Below, one piece after another: positions 10,584 through 22,600 of a DNA stretch of 64,000 nt. Within the stretch, counting starts at the first letter, position 1. Each line of letters opens with the position of its first letter. The translations under genes and the position numbers were made by a program. Source of the stretch: Rhynchopus euleeides (lineage: Eukaryota > Euglenozoa > Diplonemea > Diplonemida > Diplonemidae); NCBI GenBank assembly GCA_963210315.1, contig OY723260.1, positions 2,294,001 to 2,358,000 on the forward strand, given 5' to 3'. The notes under the pieces are model-generated. The model made no database searches and had not been told where the DNA came from. It saw nothing but the letters and a program-made list of their open reading frames with translations.

Positions 10584-10984
10584 ATGGAAGTTTGTTGTAG
10601 GGTCCGCGATGTCCTTCAGGCTGGAGTAATTTCCAGGTCATTTTTTGACATGTTTGTATCCGGGGGGGAAAATCTGTGGTGTGAAATGAAAAATACAGCA
10701 GCAGTCTCGAGTCTTCCTTTCAGATGATTTTGCATTGATCGCTTCCACCGCGCTGTTCTGTCGGTGATCTAGCACCTGCTTGTTGAAGTTGAGATCTGCT
10801 TGAGGTTGAAGTCCGCGCTTACTGTCGGTGATCTCGCACCGTTGACCTAAACGCTGCTGAAGTATCGGCCGCAAAGAGTTCTGCCTGAACGCCTGATCGC
10901 GAGTTGGCGATTAATAAGTCGCTTTTTTCTTTTTTATTCTCGCTGGCGCTAGTGATATCGGCTGGCAGGAAAACCACACACAAA

Positions 10985-11006
10985 CCCCCCCCCCCCCCCC
11001 CCCCCC
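10985..11006 (+). repeat. Poly(C) tract, 22 bases
   Basis: Uninterrupted run of 22 C, preceded by CA-rich sequence. One of several long C runs on this strand. Confidence 0.9.
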
Positions 11007-11657
11007 GCGTGTCGAGTGACCTTACCTGTCTGAAGTACAGAAAATGTGTCGGGTTGGGTGGCGCATACACACACACGTTCACACACAACACAGAACAAAC
11101 CGCACAAACGTGTTCACACATCCGGCATCCTATGCGAATACCCGCCGCTCCCCGGGAGCTGTTGCGGGAACCATCTGCTCTTCCGACCCAGCGAGACTCT
11201 TGCCGTATTGTCTCTACCACACGGGGTGTGTTTTACCAAAACCCTACCCACTCTGAGCGCACATTGGGGGGCGGGTTTTGGGACGGGCTCATATGCCCGA
11301 CCCTCTCCTCACCCATCTCGCGAAAGGCCCACATCGACCCACATCATCAGAGCGCCACACCACCACACCACCACACCACCACAGAGCGACGAGGACCCCC
11401 TGAGCCTTGGGGCTTTCTCTGGGGTTCCGCCTGCGCGTGTTGGGGGCACAGCCCTACCCACCACCACCATCCCCCCCCACCCTGTGACATCAGGGAGCCG
11501 GGGAGGGTGTTGAGAGCGCTTTCCCCCCCCACCCCCCCACCAGGGGTGTAAATAAGGCCGACTCCCGACTCCCGACTCGCGCCGGATTTTTTGGGATTGG
11601 GAGGGTTGCCTTGCTTCCCTTAGGGAATGTGCGGTATTAGGCACCCCATGGCCAAAA

Positions 11658-11800
11658 TGACCCCACTGCGATCCGCACAGACTCCAAATATTCAAAAGAA
11701 AGGGTTTTTGGAACACCCGAGGAGGGGGGGTCCCGATGGGTGGGTGGGGGTGTGGGGGTCCCGCTGGGTGGGACATGGTGTGTGCCTCCCAGTCATCTTC
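11658..11800 (+). repeat. Dispersed repeat family B, copy 1
   Basis: Contains tgaccccact, gatccgcacaga, caaaagaaaggg, gaacacccgaggagggg, ggtcccgctgggtggg and gcctcccagtca. The first half recurs at 54605-54683 and the second half at 54455-54530, same orientation, with few mismatches. Confidence 0.8.
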
Positions 11801-12075
11801 TTCATTACCGGTCTCTGAACTGGGGTGAGTTCATTGCCAAACCACTGCTGTGAATACGGCGCCCCTTTCCCGCCCCTTTTGCCAGATCCTGGCAGCTCCC
11901 AAGAAGAGTTGTGTTCCGCCCCCATCAGGTGGTTGAGCATACCGCAGCGCACACGTGCACACCCACACACACTCCACACAGATGCGTCACACATGTGACG
12001 CAACTGTTGCGACACAACATGCCTCAGGTAGAGGCAGTAGTGTTTGACTCACAGCCAACATAGCTCTCAGTGGGG

Positions 12076-12268
12076 CCGTGGATGGTGTGGATGCATCCAT
12101 GCATGCATCCACGGCATCCAGGGATGCCCGAAAATGTCAAAAAATGGATTTTCGATTTGGCATACAGGCATTCATCCACTGCAGGCAGGCCTGCATGCAG
12201 GGCTTCGGAGCTCCAGGCTGTGTGTGGATGCATCCACAAAATTTGTGGATGCATGCGCTGCATGCACG
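12076..12268. repeat. Cluster of GGATGCATCC palindromes
   Basis: The 16-bp perfect palindrome TGTGGATGCATCCACA lies at 12223-12238. Related strings (gtggatgcatcc, atgcatgcatccac, ggcctgcatgcagggc) recur at 12085-12112, 12187-12202 and 12244-12265. The region can form several alternative hairpins. No repeat unit of constant length is seen. Confidence 0.6.
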
Positions 12269-12592
12269 GGAAATACTGAGAGCTATGCAGCCAAATACTG
12301 CTGCCGTGAGTGAGGTGCTCGCAGCGTGTGGGGCGCTGCGGGCGAAGTGGGGGGTTGGCTGGGACAGCCAACATGGCGCTGTGCGTCGCGTGCTTCTTCG
12401 CGGACCACCTCGCACGCGGGAAGACCCCGCAAGCGCCGAGTCAGTCCGCCCTGACCGAATGGTGGGCGACTGCTGGAGGGTCCATGGGACTCTCCACGGC
12501 AGAGGTGGCCGTACTACAGGATGCGTGCAGGATTGAGTAGGGTTTGAGACCGCCCGTCCCCCCCAGCCCCCCACCCCAGGTACCTTAGGTGA

Positions 12593-12640
12593 CTGTAAAT
12601 AACCGACTCCCGACTCCTGACCCCCAAACCTTATTTACAG
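12593..12640. repeat. Inverted repeat CTGTAAATAA / TTATTTACAG
   Basis: Two perfectly complementary 10-base arms (12593-12602 and 12631-12640) enclose gactcccgactcctgac-like sequence. A related string, tgtaaataaggccgactccc, occurs at 11547. It lies about 50 bp before the LMBR1-like start codon. Confidence 0.55.
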
Positions 12641-12691
12641 CCCTGCCCCCCACCCTCCCCCCTCCTCCCCTTCTGGGGTGTTGCCGGTGAG

Positions 12692-14666
12692 ATGGATTGG
12701 TTTCTCGTGATCCTGGCTGTCGTGGGGTTTGTGCTGACCATCGCGGTGTCGCTTTACTTGGTCGCGCTGTACTGCTCCGAGGAGGACAAGAACCAGGCAT
12801 GGATGCCGAAGATCATCGTCGTGGTGGGTCTCTCTCTCTCTGCCTTTGCGGTGCTGCTGCTGCCGTTTGACGTCGCAAACAAGAAAGACCCCACCCTGAT
12901 GAACGGCGAGACCGGGGGTGTCGACGTGGCGCTGATGTGGCAGCTCGTCCTCTGGTCCATCGCCGCATGGCTCCTGGTCATCACGCCCTTCGCCACCTTC
13001 TACTACGAGTCGTGGGACCCAGCCCAGACCTCCCTGTGGAACCAGGTCCGCCCCGCCCTCTGCTACACCTTCTCCTTCCTGCTGGTCTTCATGCTCATGT
13101 TTGTGATCCTCTGGCTCACGGTGGGCTACGCCGACCTCGCCTTTGAAGGGCTGCAGAGCCCCCCCGTGAACTGGGACACACGTGGGTTCGACGACCACCA
13201 GTCGACCTGCGTCTGCTCCAGTCCCCCGTCGTACTGCGTGACGTCGGGCTTCCATTCCGCCCCCGTGAGCGACAACTTCTGCCTGTCGAAGAACGGCACC
13301 CTCAGCGTGAAGGTGTCTGCCTTTGTCTACATCATCGGGCTGATCTGCGCCATTGGGTGGTTCTCCTTCATCGTGTTCGGGGGTGCCGGCATCATCGCTC
13401 TCCCCATGGACCTGATCAACGACTGGCGCACCCGCCCCCAGCGCATCACACGCATCGAGTACAACCAGCGCAAAGAGGCGCTCTCGCAAGAGGTATGCAG
13501 TGGGTTGCCGGTGGGTGGGGGTGGGGGCTTCGGTGTGTGCTGTGTGATGTGTGAGAAATGTTTGTCACTGTTGTGGGGGGGCTGTCTGCTGCCACGGCCC
13601 ACTGTCACCCAACACCACGCAACCACCCACACGCAGATTCGGGAGCTGCTGCAGGAGGGGAAGGAGCTGCAGTCGAAGCAGGAGGGCGGGCAGGGTGGGT
13701 TCTTCGGTTCCACAAAGAAGAAGATCAACAAGTTCGGCGAGAAGGTGTCTGACCTCGAGGACAGGTATGTGCCTCCTCCGATGAGGACCTCTGCATGGGG
13801 TGCAAGAAAGAAGCACCACATGACTTCACGTGGCTTGTCTGTGGGGCCCCCCACTCCTTTGGAAGAAGCGCCAACGCATGCAACCACCCGAAGCTCTGAT
13901 CTTCTCGGGTGCGCCAACGGTGTTCAGTTCGAAGCAACACCCCCCACCCCCCTCCTCCCCCCGACAGGTCCGAGAAGCTGGAAGCCTCGATGGACGTGAA
14001 CCGCAAGGTGCTCGTGTCGTACCTCAAACTGCTCATCGGGGTGCTGGGGCTGTGCCTGTCCTTCATGTGGATCCTCCACATCATCCTCAACAACGTGTCC
14101 AACGTGACGCCCTTCCTGAACAACTTCTTCGTGTCGTTTGACAAGTATGCGCTTCTGACACAGGGCTTGCCCTAACACCCCATACATTGAGCAGACGACA
14201 CATTACCCGCACTGCCCTGTCTTGCCTCGTGTAGCCCCACCCATCTCCACCCCACGCACACACCCTCTCCTGCAGCTTCTTCCCGCTGTTCGGCACCATC
14301 GCCTACACGCTGTGCGCCATGTGGATGCTGTGGGCCGCTGTCAAGGGCTGCTTCAAGATCGGGGTCAACGTCGGCATCATCAGCATCCACCCGATGAAGG
14401 TGAACGACACGCTGATGAGCTCCTTCCTCTTCAACACCCTGCTGGTGCTGATCACCTCCGTCACCGTCGCCCAGTTCTGCTCCATGTCGTTCCGGAAGTA
14501 CGCCTCGAACACAGTGGTCGACTCGCTGTTCGCATCGTACGTCAACAACCTCCGCGGGATCGGATACGTGATGCAGTACTTCCAATACGCCTTCCTCGGG
14601 TTCAGCGGGCTCTCATTCATCTACCTTGTCATCAAGCCCTGCTGCTGCCGTGCGTCGGAGGACTGA
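12692..14666 (+). CDS. LMBR1-like multipass membrane protein, four exons
   Basis: Exons 12692-13492, 13637-13764, 13968-14144 and 14276-14666 join in frame to 498 residues. It belongs to the LMBR1/LMBD family (PF04791-type), which includes the lysosomal cobalamin exporter accessory protein LMBRD1 and its plant relatives; transport or receptor function here is inferred. The N-terminus DWFLVILAVVGFVLTIAVSL is the first membrane span. Family features follow: PKIIVVVGLSLSAFAVLLLP, a DVANKKDP segment, and in exon 4 the signature HPMKVNDTLMSSFLFN followed by the last two spans. I count about nine hydrophobic segments. Exon 2 encodes a charged cytosolic loop (KELQSKQEGG, KKKINKFGEK). The protein ends in CCCRASED after a TM helix. 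Introns have phases 0, 2 and 2. Splicing is supported because each junction restores the family sequence, for example NNFFVSFD joined to NFFPLFGTIAYT. Confidence 0.9.
13493..13636 (+). other. LMBR1-like intron 1
   Basis: 144 bases, phase 0, donor gtatgc, acceptor acgcag; G/T-rich in its first half and C/A-rich towards the acceptor. Confidence 0.85.
13765..13967 (+). other. LMBR1-like intron 2
   Basis: 203 bases, phase 2, donor gtatgt, acceptor gacag after a C-rich tract. The junction codon AG|G restores arginine before SEKLEASMD. Confidence 0.85.
14145..14275 (+). other. LMBR1-like intron 3
   Basis: 131 bases, phase 2, donor gtatgc, acceptor tgcag. It contains ccctaacacc, a possible branch-point-like string, far from the acceptor. 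The junction codon AA|C gives asparagine. Confidence 0.85.
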
Positions 14667-16631
14667 GAAGAAGTGAGCCTTGGTGACGAGGCAAGCCTCC
14701 CACCCACACCCACTCAAGAGTAGACAAGAAGGGGCAAGGGGGAACATCTCCCCCTCCTGTCCTGCGTGCCCTGCGGAGGTGGGGTAGACCTCGCTAGAGA
14801 GGAAGCAGGCGATGCACTGTTGTGTTGGATCGGGGAGTGCAGGCACTGCCCCTGCGCCAAGGCGCAGGAGGTGTGGTGGTTGGTGGTGGTGGTAGTGTGT
14901 GTGTCAGCAAAGTACAACAGCGTGTGTGTGATTTTGAGGCGCAAAAAAAAATTCAAAAAAAATATCTGTTTTGTGGGGGGGCGGGGGGTGGCGTGCATGG
15001 GGTTTGGTTGTGTGGGGGTGGGGCGAGAAGCCAAAAAAAAGAGATGGGGGCGGGCGGGGGGGGCGGATGCGTGTCTCGCAAATGAATAGGTGGCAGGAAG
15101 ACACTGGTCCGGACCGGACCCCCGCATTCCTCCCTCCCCCCCCCTCCCACCCTTCACACCTCTCTCTATCTCTCCCTCTGTGGGGTCTAAGATTGGGAGG
15201 CCCGTCCCTCTGTACCTTGCTGTTCCGCACATTGCTGTCCTGCCCTCAGCCACTCGCACTCTGCTTGCTTCTGTGGTGTCACGGCGGCGCCAAGTGCACC
15301 CCCCCCTTCGCCCTGTATATTGCAAATAAAACAAACAAATGTCCGCAGCGAATCTTGTCCGCTGTGCAAAGCTCTGGGTTCAAGCAAAACACACACAGTG
15401 TCACACACACGACACCACCCAACCCACCCCCTCTGTTCTGGTCTGTTGCGTGACATGCGGTCTGTCTGTGCCTGGTGTGGAGGGGGGAGGGTGTTCTGTG
15501 GGGTTGCGCCTCGAGGGTGGGGGAGTGGGGGTGGGGCCTGTTGTGTGCAGTGTCTGCAGTTCAGGGGAGGTGGATCTTCAGCTCCTGGCACAGCACGCCG
15601 CTGCATCCCCCGAGCTCGGGGTTTGCATTGGCATGTTTTTTGAAGGAGGGAGGAGGGGGGGCGGGGGGGGGGAGGACCCACAACAGAATCAGCTGCCGCG
15701 CTACGTGTGCCTCGTGTGGTATATAAGTTCTGTGATTTGCGCCGAGTCTAGTCTAGCCTGGATTTCGCCAAAAGAAAATAGCACTAAAAAAATGAGTGTA
15801 CGTTGCATGCCCGTTGTGACCCGTCAGGGTTGGGGCTTGTCCCAGGCTTGTCGACAGTCGAACTGACACGAGAAACAAGCATTCGAAACGAGACCGCGCT
15901 AGAAGTGCTGCAACACGTTTGCCAAGGCAATCTTCGGATTGGGAAAAAAGGAATGACCAGGATCACCCCGTCAGGGTGACCTGTGTGTGCATGTGCCTCA
16001 CCACCACCCCCCCCTCCCCCACCTCAGGGCTGTTACTGCTTCGCTCGAACTCGCTCCAATCTAAGGCCCTCGAAATATCCTAACGCATGCCACGTGTGGT
16101 ACCGGTCCCTTCCCCCCCCCCCCCCCAGTGGCTGGCTTAACGCCGGGGTACTGTAACTTAGTAGTTAGACTTGCCCTAGACTGGCGTACCGCCCCAAGAG
16201 GGGGTGTGACAAAAAATATTTTTTTTTCCCTTTGTGTTTTCGAGGTCCGCAAGGTCCCAAAAATCACTTTTTGGGCACATTTTTGAGAGGTCGCCAGAGG
16301 TCGCCACCCGGGAAATGCCATTTTTGGGGTTAAAAAACGGTTTTTCACCTTGCCCTAGTGAACTAGGTGGGGAAGGTGACGGTCAGACGCAAAATAAATG
16401 GAGGTCCCCAAAGGAGGGTCCGAATCAGGTGGAAAACAGCAGAACCTCGCTCCAGACCACATTCTGGGCCAGGACAGGGTCGGGAAGAGCATAAAACACC
16501 AGAAAGCCGGTCCAGGAGGTCTCTCTGGGGCTCAAATCCCCTGAAAAGGGGTCTGAACAGGTGGCGACCGAAGGGCGACCAGTGGTGCCCACGGAGTACC
16601 TCATCCCAAACTTGGTACCCACCAATCAATT
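14667..16631. other. Intergenic region before the satellite array
   Basis: No gene is recognised. It is rich in homopolymers (A-runs near 14943-14960, G-runs near 15652-15672, C-runs near 15130 and 16113). An AATAAA occurs at about 15325, 660 bp after the LMBR1-like stop. 16,363-16,631 adjoins the array and is unique sequence. Confidence 0.5.
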
Positions 16632-19600
16632 GACCAGATGGCGGTCCCAAATTTGGGACCGACCGAGAAACTGACCAGATGGCGGTCCCAAATTTGGGAC
16701 CGACCGAAGAATTGACCAGATGGCGGTCCCAAATTTGGGACCGACCGAAAAACTGCCCAGATGGCGGTCCCAAATTTGGGACCGACCGAGAAACTGACCA
16801 GATGGCGGTCCCAAATTTGGGACCGACCGAAAAATTGACCAGATGGTGGTCCCAAATTTGGGACCGACCGAAAAACTGACCAGATGGCGGTCCCAAATTT
16901 GGGACCGACCGAAAAACTGACCAGATGGTGGTCCCAAATTTGGGACCGACCGAAAAGCTGACCAGATGGCGGTCCCAAATTTGGGACCGACCGAAAAACT
17001 GACCAGATGGTGGTCCCAAATTTGGGACCGACCGAAAAGCTGACCAGATGGCGGTCCCAAATTTGGGACCGACCGAAAAATTGACGAGATGGTGGTCCCA
17101 AATTTGGGACCGACCGAAAAACTGACCAGATGGCGGTCCCAAATTTGGGACCGACCGAAACATTGACCAGATGGCTGTCCCAAATTTGGGACCGACCGAA
17201 AAACTGACCAGATGGTGGTCCCAAATTTGGGACCGACCGAAAAATTGACCAGATGGCTGTCCCAAATTTGGGACCGACCGAAAAACTGACCAGATGGCGG
17301 TCCCAAATTTGGGACCGACTGAAAAATTGACCAGATGGTGGTCCCAAATTTGGGACCGACCGAAAAATTGACCAGATGGCGGTCCCAAATTTGGGACCGA
17401 CCGAGAAACTGACCAGATGGCGGTCCCAAATTTGGGACCGACCGAAAAACTGCCCAGATGGCGGTCCCAAATTTGGGACCGACCGAAAAGTTGACCAGAT
17501 GGCGGTCCCAAATTTGGGACCGACCGAAAAACTGACCAGATGGTGGTCCCAAATTTGGGACCGACCGAAAAACTGACCAGATGGCGGTCCCAAATTTGGG
17601 ACCGACCGAAAAACTGCCCAGATGGCGGTCCCAAATTTGGGACCGACCGAGAAACTGACCAGATGGCGGTCCCAAATTTGGGACCGACCGGAAAATTGAC
17701 CAGATGGTGGTCCCAAATTTGGGACCGACCGAAAAACTGACCAGATGGCGGTCCCAAATTTGGGACCGACCGAAAAACTGACCAGATGGTGGTCCCAAAT
17801 TTGGGACCGACCGAAAAACTGACCAGATGGCGGTCCCAAATTTGGGACCGACCGAAAAATTGACGAGATGGTGGTCCCAAATTTGGGACCGACCGAAAAC
17901 CTGACCAGATGGCGGTCCCAAATTTGGGACCGACCGAAAAATTGACCAGATGGCTGTCCCAAATTTGGGACCGACCGAAAAACTGACCAGATGGTGGTCC
18001 CAAATTTGGGACCGACCGAGAAACTGACCAGATGGCGGTCCCAAATTTGGGACCGACCGGAAAATTGACCAGATGGTGGTCCCAAATTTGGGACCGACCG
18101 AAAAACTGACCAGATGGTGGTCCCACATTTGGGACCGACCGAGAAACTGACCAGATGGCGGTCCCAAATTTGGGACCGACCGGAAAATTGACCAGATGGT
18201 GGTCCCAAATTTGGGACCGACCGAGAAACTGACCAGATGGCGGTCCCAAATTTGGGACCGACCGAAAAACTGACCAGATGGTGGTCCCAAATTTGGGACC
18301 GACCGAAAAACTGACCAGATGGCGGTCCCAAATTTGGGACCGACCGAAAAATTGACGAGATGGTGGTCCCAAATTTGGGACCGACCGAAAACCTGACCAG
18401 ATGGCGGTCCCAAATTTGGGACCGACCGAAAAATTGACCAGATGGCTGTCCCAAATTTGGGACCGACCGAAAAACTGACCAGATGGTGGTCCCAAATTTG
18501 GGACCGACCGAAAAACTGACCAGATGGCGGTCCCAAATTTGGGACCGACCGAAAAACTGACCAGATGGTGGTCCCAAATTTGGGACCGACCGAAAAACTG
18601 ACCAGATGGCGGTCCCAAATTTGGGACCGACCGAAAAATTGACGAGATGGTGGTCCCAAATTTGGGACCGACCGAAAACCTGACCAGATGGCGGTCCCAA
18701 ATTTGGGACCGACCGGAAAATTGACCAGATGGTGGTCCCAAATTTGGGACCGACCGAAAAACTGACCAGATGGTGGTCCCAAATTTGGGACCGACCGAGA
18801 AACTGACCAGATGGCGGTCCCAAATTTGGGACCGACCGAAAAACTGACCAGATGGTGGTCCCAAATTTGGGACCGACCGAAAAACTGACCAGATGGCGGT
18901 CCCAAATTTGGGACCGACCGAAAAACTGACCAGATGGTGGTCCCAAATTTGGGACCGACCGAAAAACTGACCAGATGGCGGTCCCAAATTTGGGACCGAC
19001 CGAAAACCTGACCAGATGGCGGTCCCAAATTTGGGACCGACCGAAAAATTGACCAGATGGCTGTCCCAAATTTGGGACCGACCGAAAAACTGACCAGATG
19101 GTGGTCCCAAATTTGGGACCGACCGAGAAACTGACCAGATGGCGGTCCCAAATTTGGGACCGACCGGAAAATTGACCAGATGGTGGTCCCAAATTTGGGA
19201 CCGACCGAAAAACTGACCAGATGGTGGTCCCAAATTTGGGACCGACCGAGAAACTGACCAGATGGCGGTCCCAAATTTGGGACCGACCGAAAAACTGACC
19301 AGATGGTGGTCCCAAATTTGGGACCGACCGAGAAACTGACCAGATGGCGGTCCCAAATTTGGGACCGACCGAAAAACTGACCAGATGGTGGTCCCAAATT
19401 TGGGACCGACCGAAAAACTGACCAGATGGCGGTCCCAAATTTGGGACCGACCGAAACATTGACGAGATGGTGGTCCCAAATTTGGGACCGACCGAAAACC
19501 TGACCAGATGGCGGTCCCAAATTTGGGACCGACCGAAAAATTGACCAGATGGCTGTCCCAAATTTGGGACCGACCGAAAAACTGACCAGATGGTGGTCCC

Positions 19601-22600
19601 AAATTTGGGACCGACCGAAAAACTGACCAGATGGCGGTCCCAAATTTGGGACCGACTGAAAAATTGACCCGATGGTGGTCCCAAATTTGGGACCGACCGA
19701 AATATTGACCAGATGGCGGTCCCAAATTTGGGACCGACCGAGAAACTGACCAGATGGCGGTCCCAAATTTGGGACCGACCGAAAAGTTGACCAGATGGCG
19801 GTCCCAAATTTGGGACCGACCGAAAAACTGACCAGATGGTGGTCCCAAATTTGGGACCGACCGAAAAATTGACCAGATGGCTGTCCCAAATTTGGGACCG
19901 ACCGAACAACTGACCAGATGGTGGTCCCAAATTTGGGACCGACCGAAAGACTGACCAGATGGCGGTCCCAAATTTGGGACCGACTGAAAAATTGACCCGA
20001 TGGTGGTCCCAAATTTGGGACCGACCGAAATATTGACCAGATGGCGGTCCCAAATTTGGGACCGACCGAGAAACTGACCAGATGGCGGTCCCAAATTTGG
20101 GACCGACCGAATAACTGCCCAGATGGCGGTCCCAAATTTGGGACCGACCGAAAAGTTGACCAGATGGCGGTCCCAAATTTGGGACCGACCGAAAAACTGA
20201 CCAGATGGTGGTCCCAAATTTGGGACCGACCGAAAAACTGACCAGATGGCGGTCCCAAATTTGGGACCGACCGAGAAACTGACCAGATGGCGGTCCCAAA
20301 TTTGGGACCGACCGAAAAATTGACCAGATGGTGGTCCCAAATTTGGGACTGACCGAGAAACTGACCAGATGGCGGTCCCAAATTTGGGACCGACCGAAAA
20401 ATTGACCAGATGGCGGTCCCAAATTTGGGACCGACCGAAAAACTGCCCAGATGGCGGTCCCAAATTTGGGACCGACCGAGAAACTGACCAGATGGCGGTC
20501 CCAAATTTGGGACCGACCGAAAGATTGACCAGATGGTGGTCCCAAATTCGGGACCGACCGAAAAACTGACCAGATGGCGGTCCCAAATTTGGGACCGACC
20601 GAAAAACTGACCAGATGGTGGTCCCAAATTTGGGACCGACCGAAAAACTGACCAGATGGCGGTCCCAAATTTGGGACCGACCGAAAAATTGACGAGATGG
20701 TGGTCCCAAATTTGGGACCGACCGAAAAACTGACCAGATGGCGGTCCCAAATTTGGGACCGACCGAAATATTGACCAGATGGCGGTCCCAAATTTGGGAC
20801 CGACCGAGAAACTGACCAGATGGCGGTCCCAAATTTGGGACCGACCGAGAAACTGACCAGATGGCGGTCCCAAATTTGGGACCGACCGAAAAATTGACGA
20901 GATGGTGGTCCCAAATTTGGGACCGACCGAATAACTGACCAGATGGCGTTCCCAAATTTGGGACCGACCGAAAAATTGACCAGATGGCTGTCCCAAATTT
21001 GGGACCGACCGAAAAACTGACCAGATGGTGGTCCCAAATTTGGGACCGACCGAAAAACTGACCAGATGGCGGTCCCAAATTTGGGACCGACCGAAAAATT
21101 GACGAGATGGTGGTCCCAAATTTGGGACCGACCGAAAAACTGACCAGATGGTGGTCCCAAATTTGGGACCGACCGAAAAATTGACCAGATGGCTGTCCCA
21201 AATTTGGGACCGACCGAAAAACTGACCAGATGGTGGTCCCAAATTTGGGACCGACCGAAAAACTGACCAGATGGCGGTCCCAAATTTGGGACCGACCGAA
21301 AAATTGACGAGATGGTGGTCCCAAATTTGGGACCGACCGTAAAACTGACCAGATGGCGGTCCCAAATTTGGGACCGACCGAAAAATTGACCAGATGGCTG
21401 TCCCAAATTTGGGACCGACCGAAAAACTGACCAGATGGTGGTCCCAAATTTGGGACCGACCGAAAAATTGACCAGATGGCTGTCCCAAATTTGGGACCGA
21501 CCGAAAAACTGACCAGATGGCGGTCCCAAATTTGGGACCGACCGAAAACTTGACGAGATGGTGGTCCCAAATTTGGGACCGACCGAAAACCTGACCAGAT
21601 GGCGGTCCCAAATTTGGGACCGACCGAAAGATTGACCAGATGGCTGTCCCAAATTTGGGACCGACCGAAAAACTGACGAGATGGCGGTCCCAAGTTTGGG
21701 ACCGACCGAACAATTGACCAGATGGTGGTCCCAAATTTGGGACCGACCGAAAAACTGACCAGATGGTGGTCCCAAATTTGGGACCGACCGAGAAACTGAC
21801 CAGATGGCGGTCCCAAATTTGGGACCGACCGAAAAATTGACCAGATGGCGGTCCCAAATTTGGGACCGACCGAAAAACTGACGAGATGGCGGTCCCAAGT
21901 TTGGGACCGACCGAACAATTGACCAGATGGTGGTCCCAAATTTGGGACCGACCGAAAAACTGACCAGATGGTGGTCCCAAATTTGGGACCGACCGAGAAA
22001 CTGACCAGATGGCGGTCCCAAATTTGGGACCGACCGAAAAATTGACCAGATGGCGGTCCCAAATTTGGGACCGACCGAAAAACTGCCCAGATGGCGGTCC
22101 CAAATTTGGGACCGACCGAGAAACTGACCAGATGGCGGTCCCAAATTTGGGACCGACCGAAAAATTGACCAGATGGTGGTCCCAAATTTGGGACCGACCG
22201 AAAAACTGACCAGATGGCGGTCCCAAATTTGGGACCGACCGAAAAACTGACCAGATGGTGGTCCCAAATTTGGGACCGACCGAAAAACTGACCAGATGGC
22301 GGTCCCAAATTTGGGACCGACCGAAAAATTGACCAGATGGCTGTCCCAAATTTGGGACCGACCGAAAAACTGACCAGATGGTGGTCCCAAATTTGGGACC
22401 GACCGAAACATTGACCAGATGGCTGTCCCAAATTTGGGACCGACCGAAAAACTGACCAGATGGCGGTCCCAAATTTGGGACCGACCGAAAAACTGACCAG
22501 ATGGCGGTCCCAAATTTGGGACCGACTGAACATTTGACCAGATGGTGGTCCCAAATTTGGGACCGACCGGAAAATTGACCAGATGGCGGTCCCAAATTTG

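Larger units (their letters stand above)
9575..12691. other. Intergenic region with repeats and transposase-like debris
   Basis: About 3.1 kb without an intact gene. It contains possible minus-strand transposase debris (10118-10583), a 22-C homopolymer (10985-11006), a family B repeat (11658-11800), a cluster of ATGCAT palindromes (12076-12268) and a small inverted repeat (12593-12640). A short frame beginning MALCVACFFADHLARGK near 12373 is not convincing as a gene. Confidence 0.55.

Noticed and set aside
12635-13489. 284-codon minus-strand frame opposite LMBR1-like exon 1
   Set aside because: Mirror frame; the plus strand has the membrane-protein signature and working splice sites.
14766-15089. 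Short + frames after the LMBR1-like gene
   Set aside because: They consist of Val/Gly/Lys runs from homopolymers and carry no motif.
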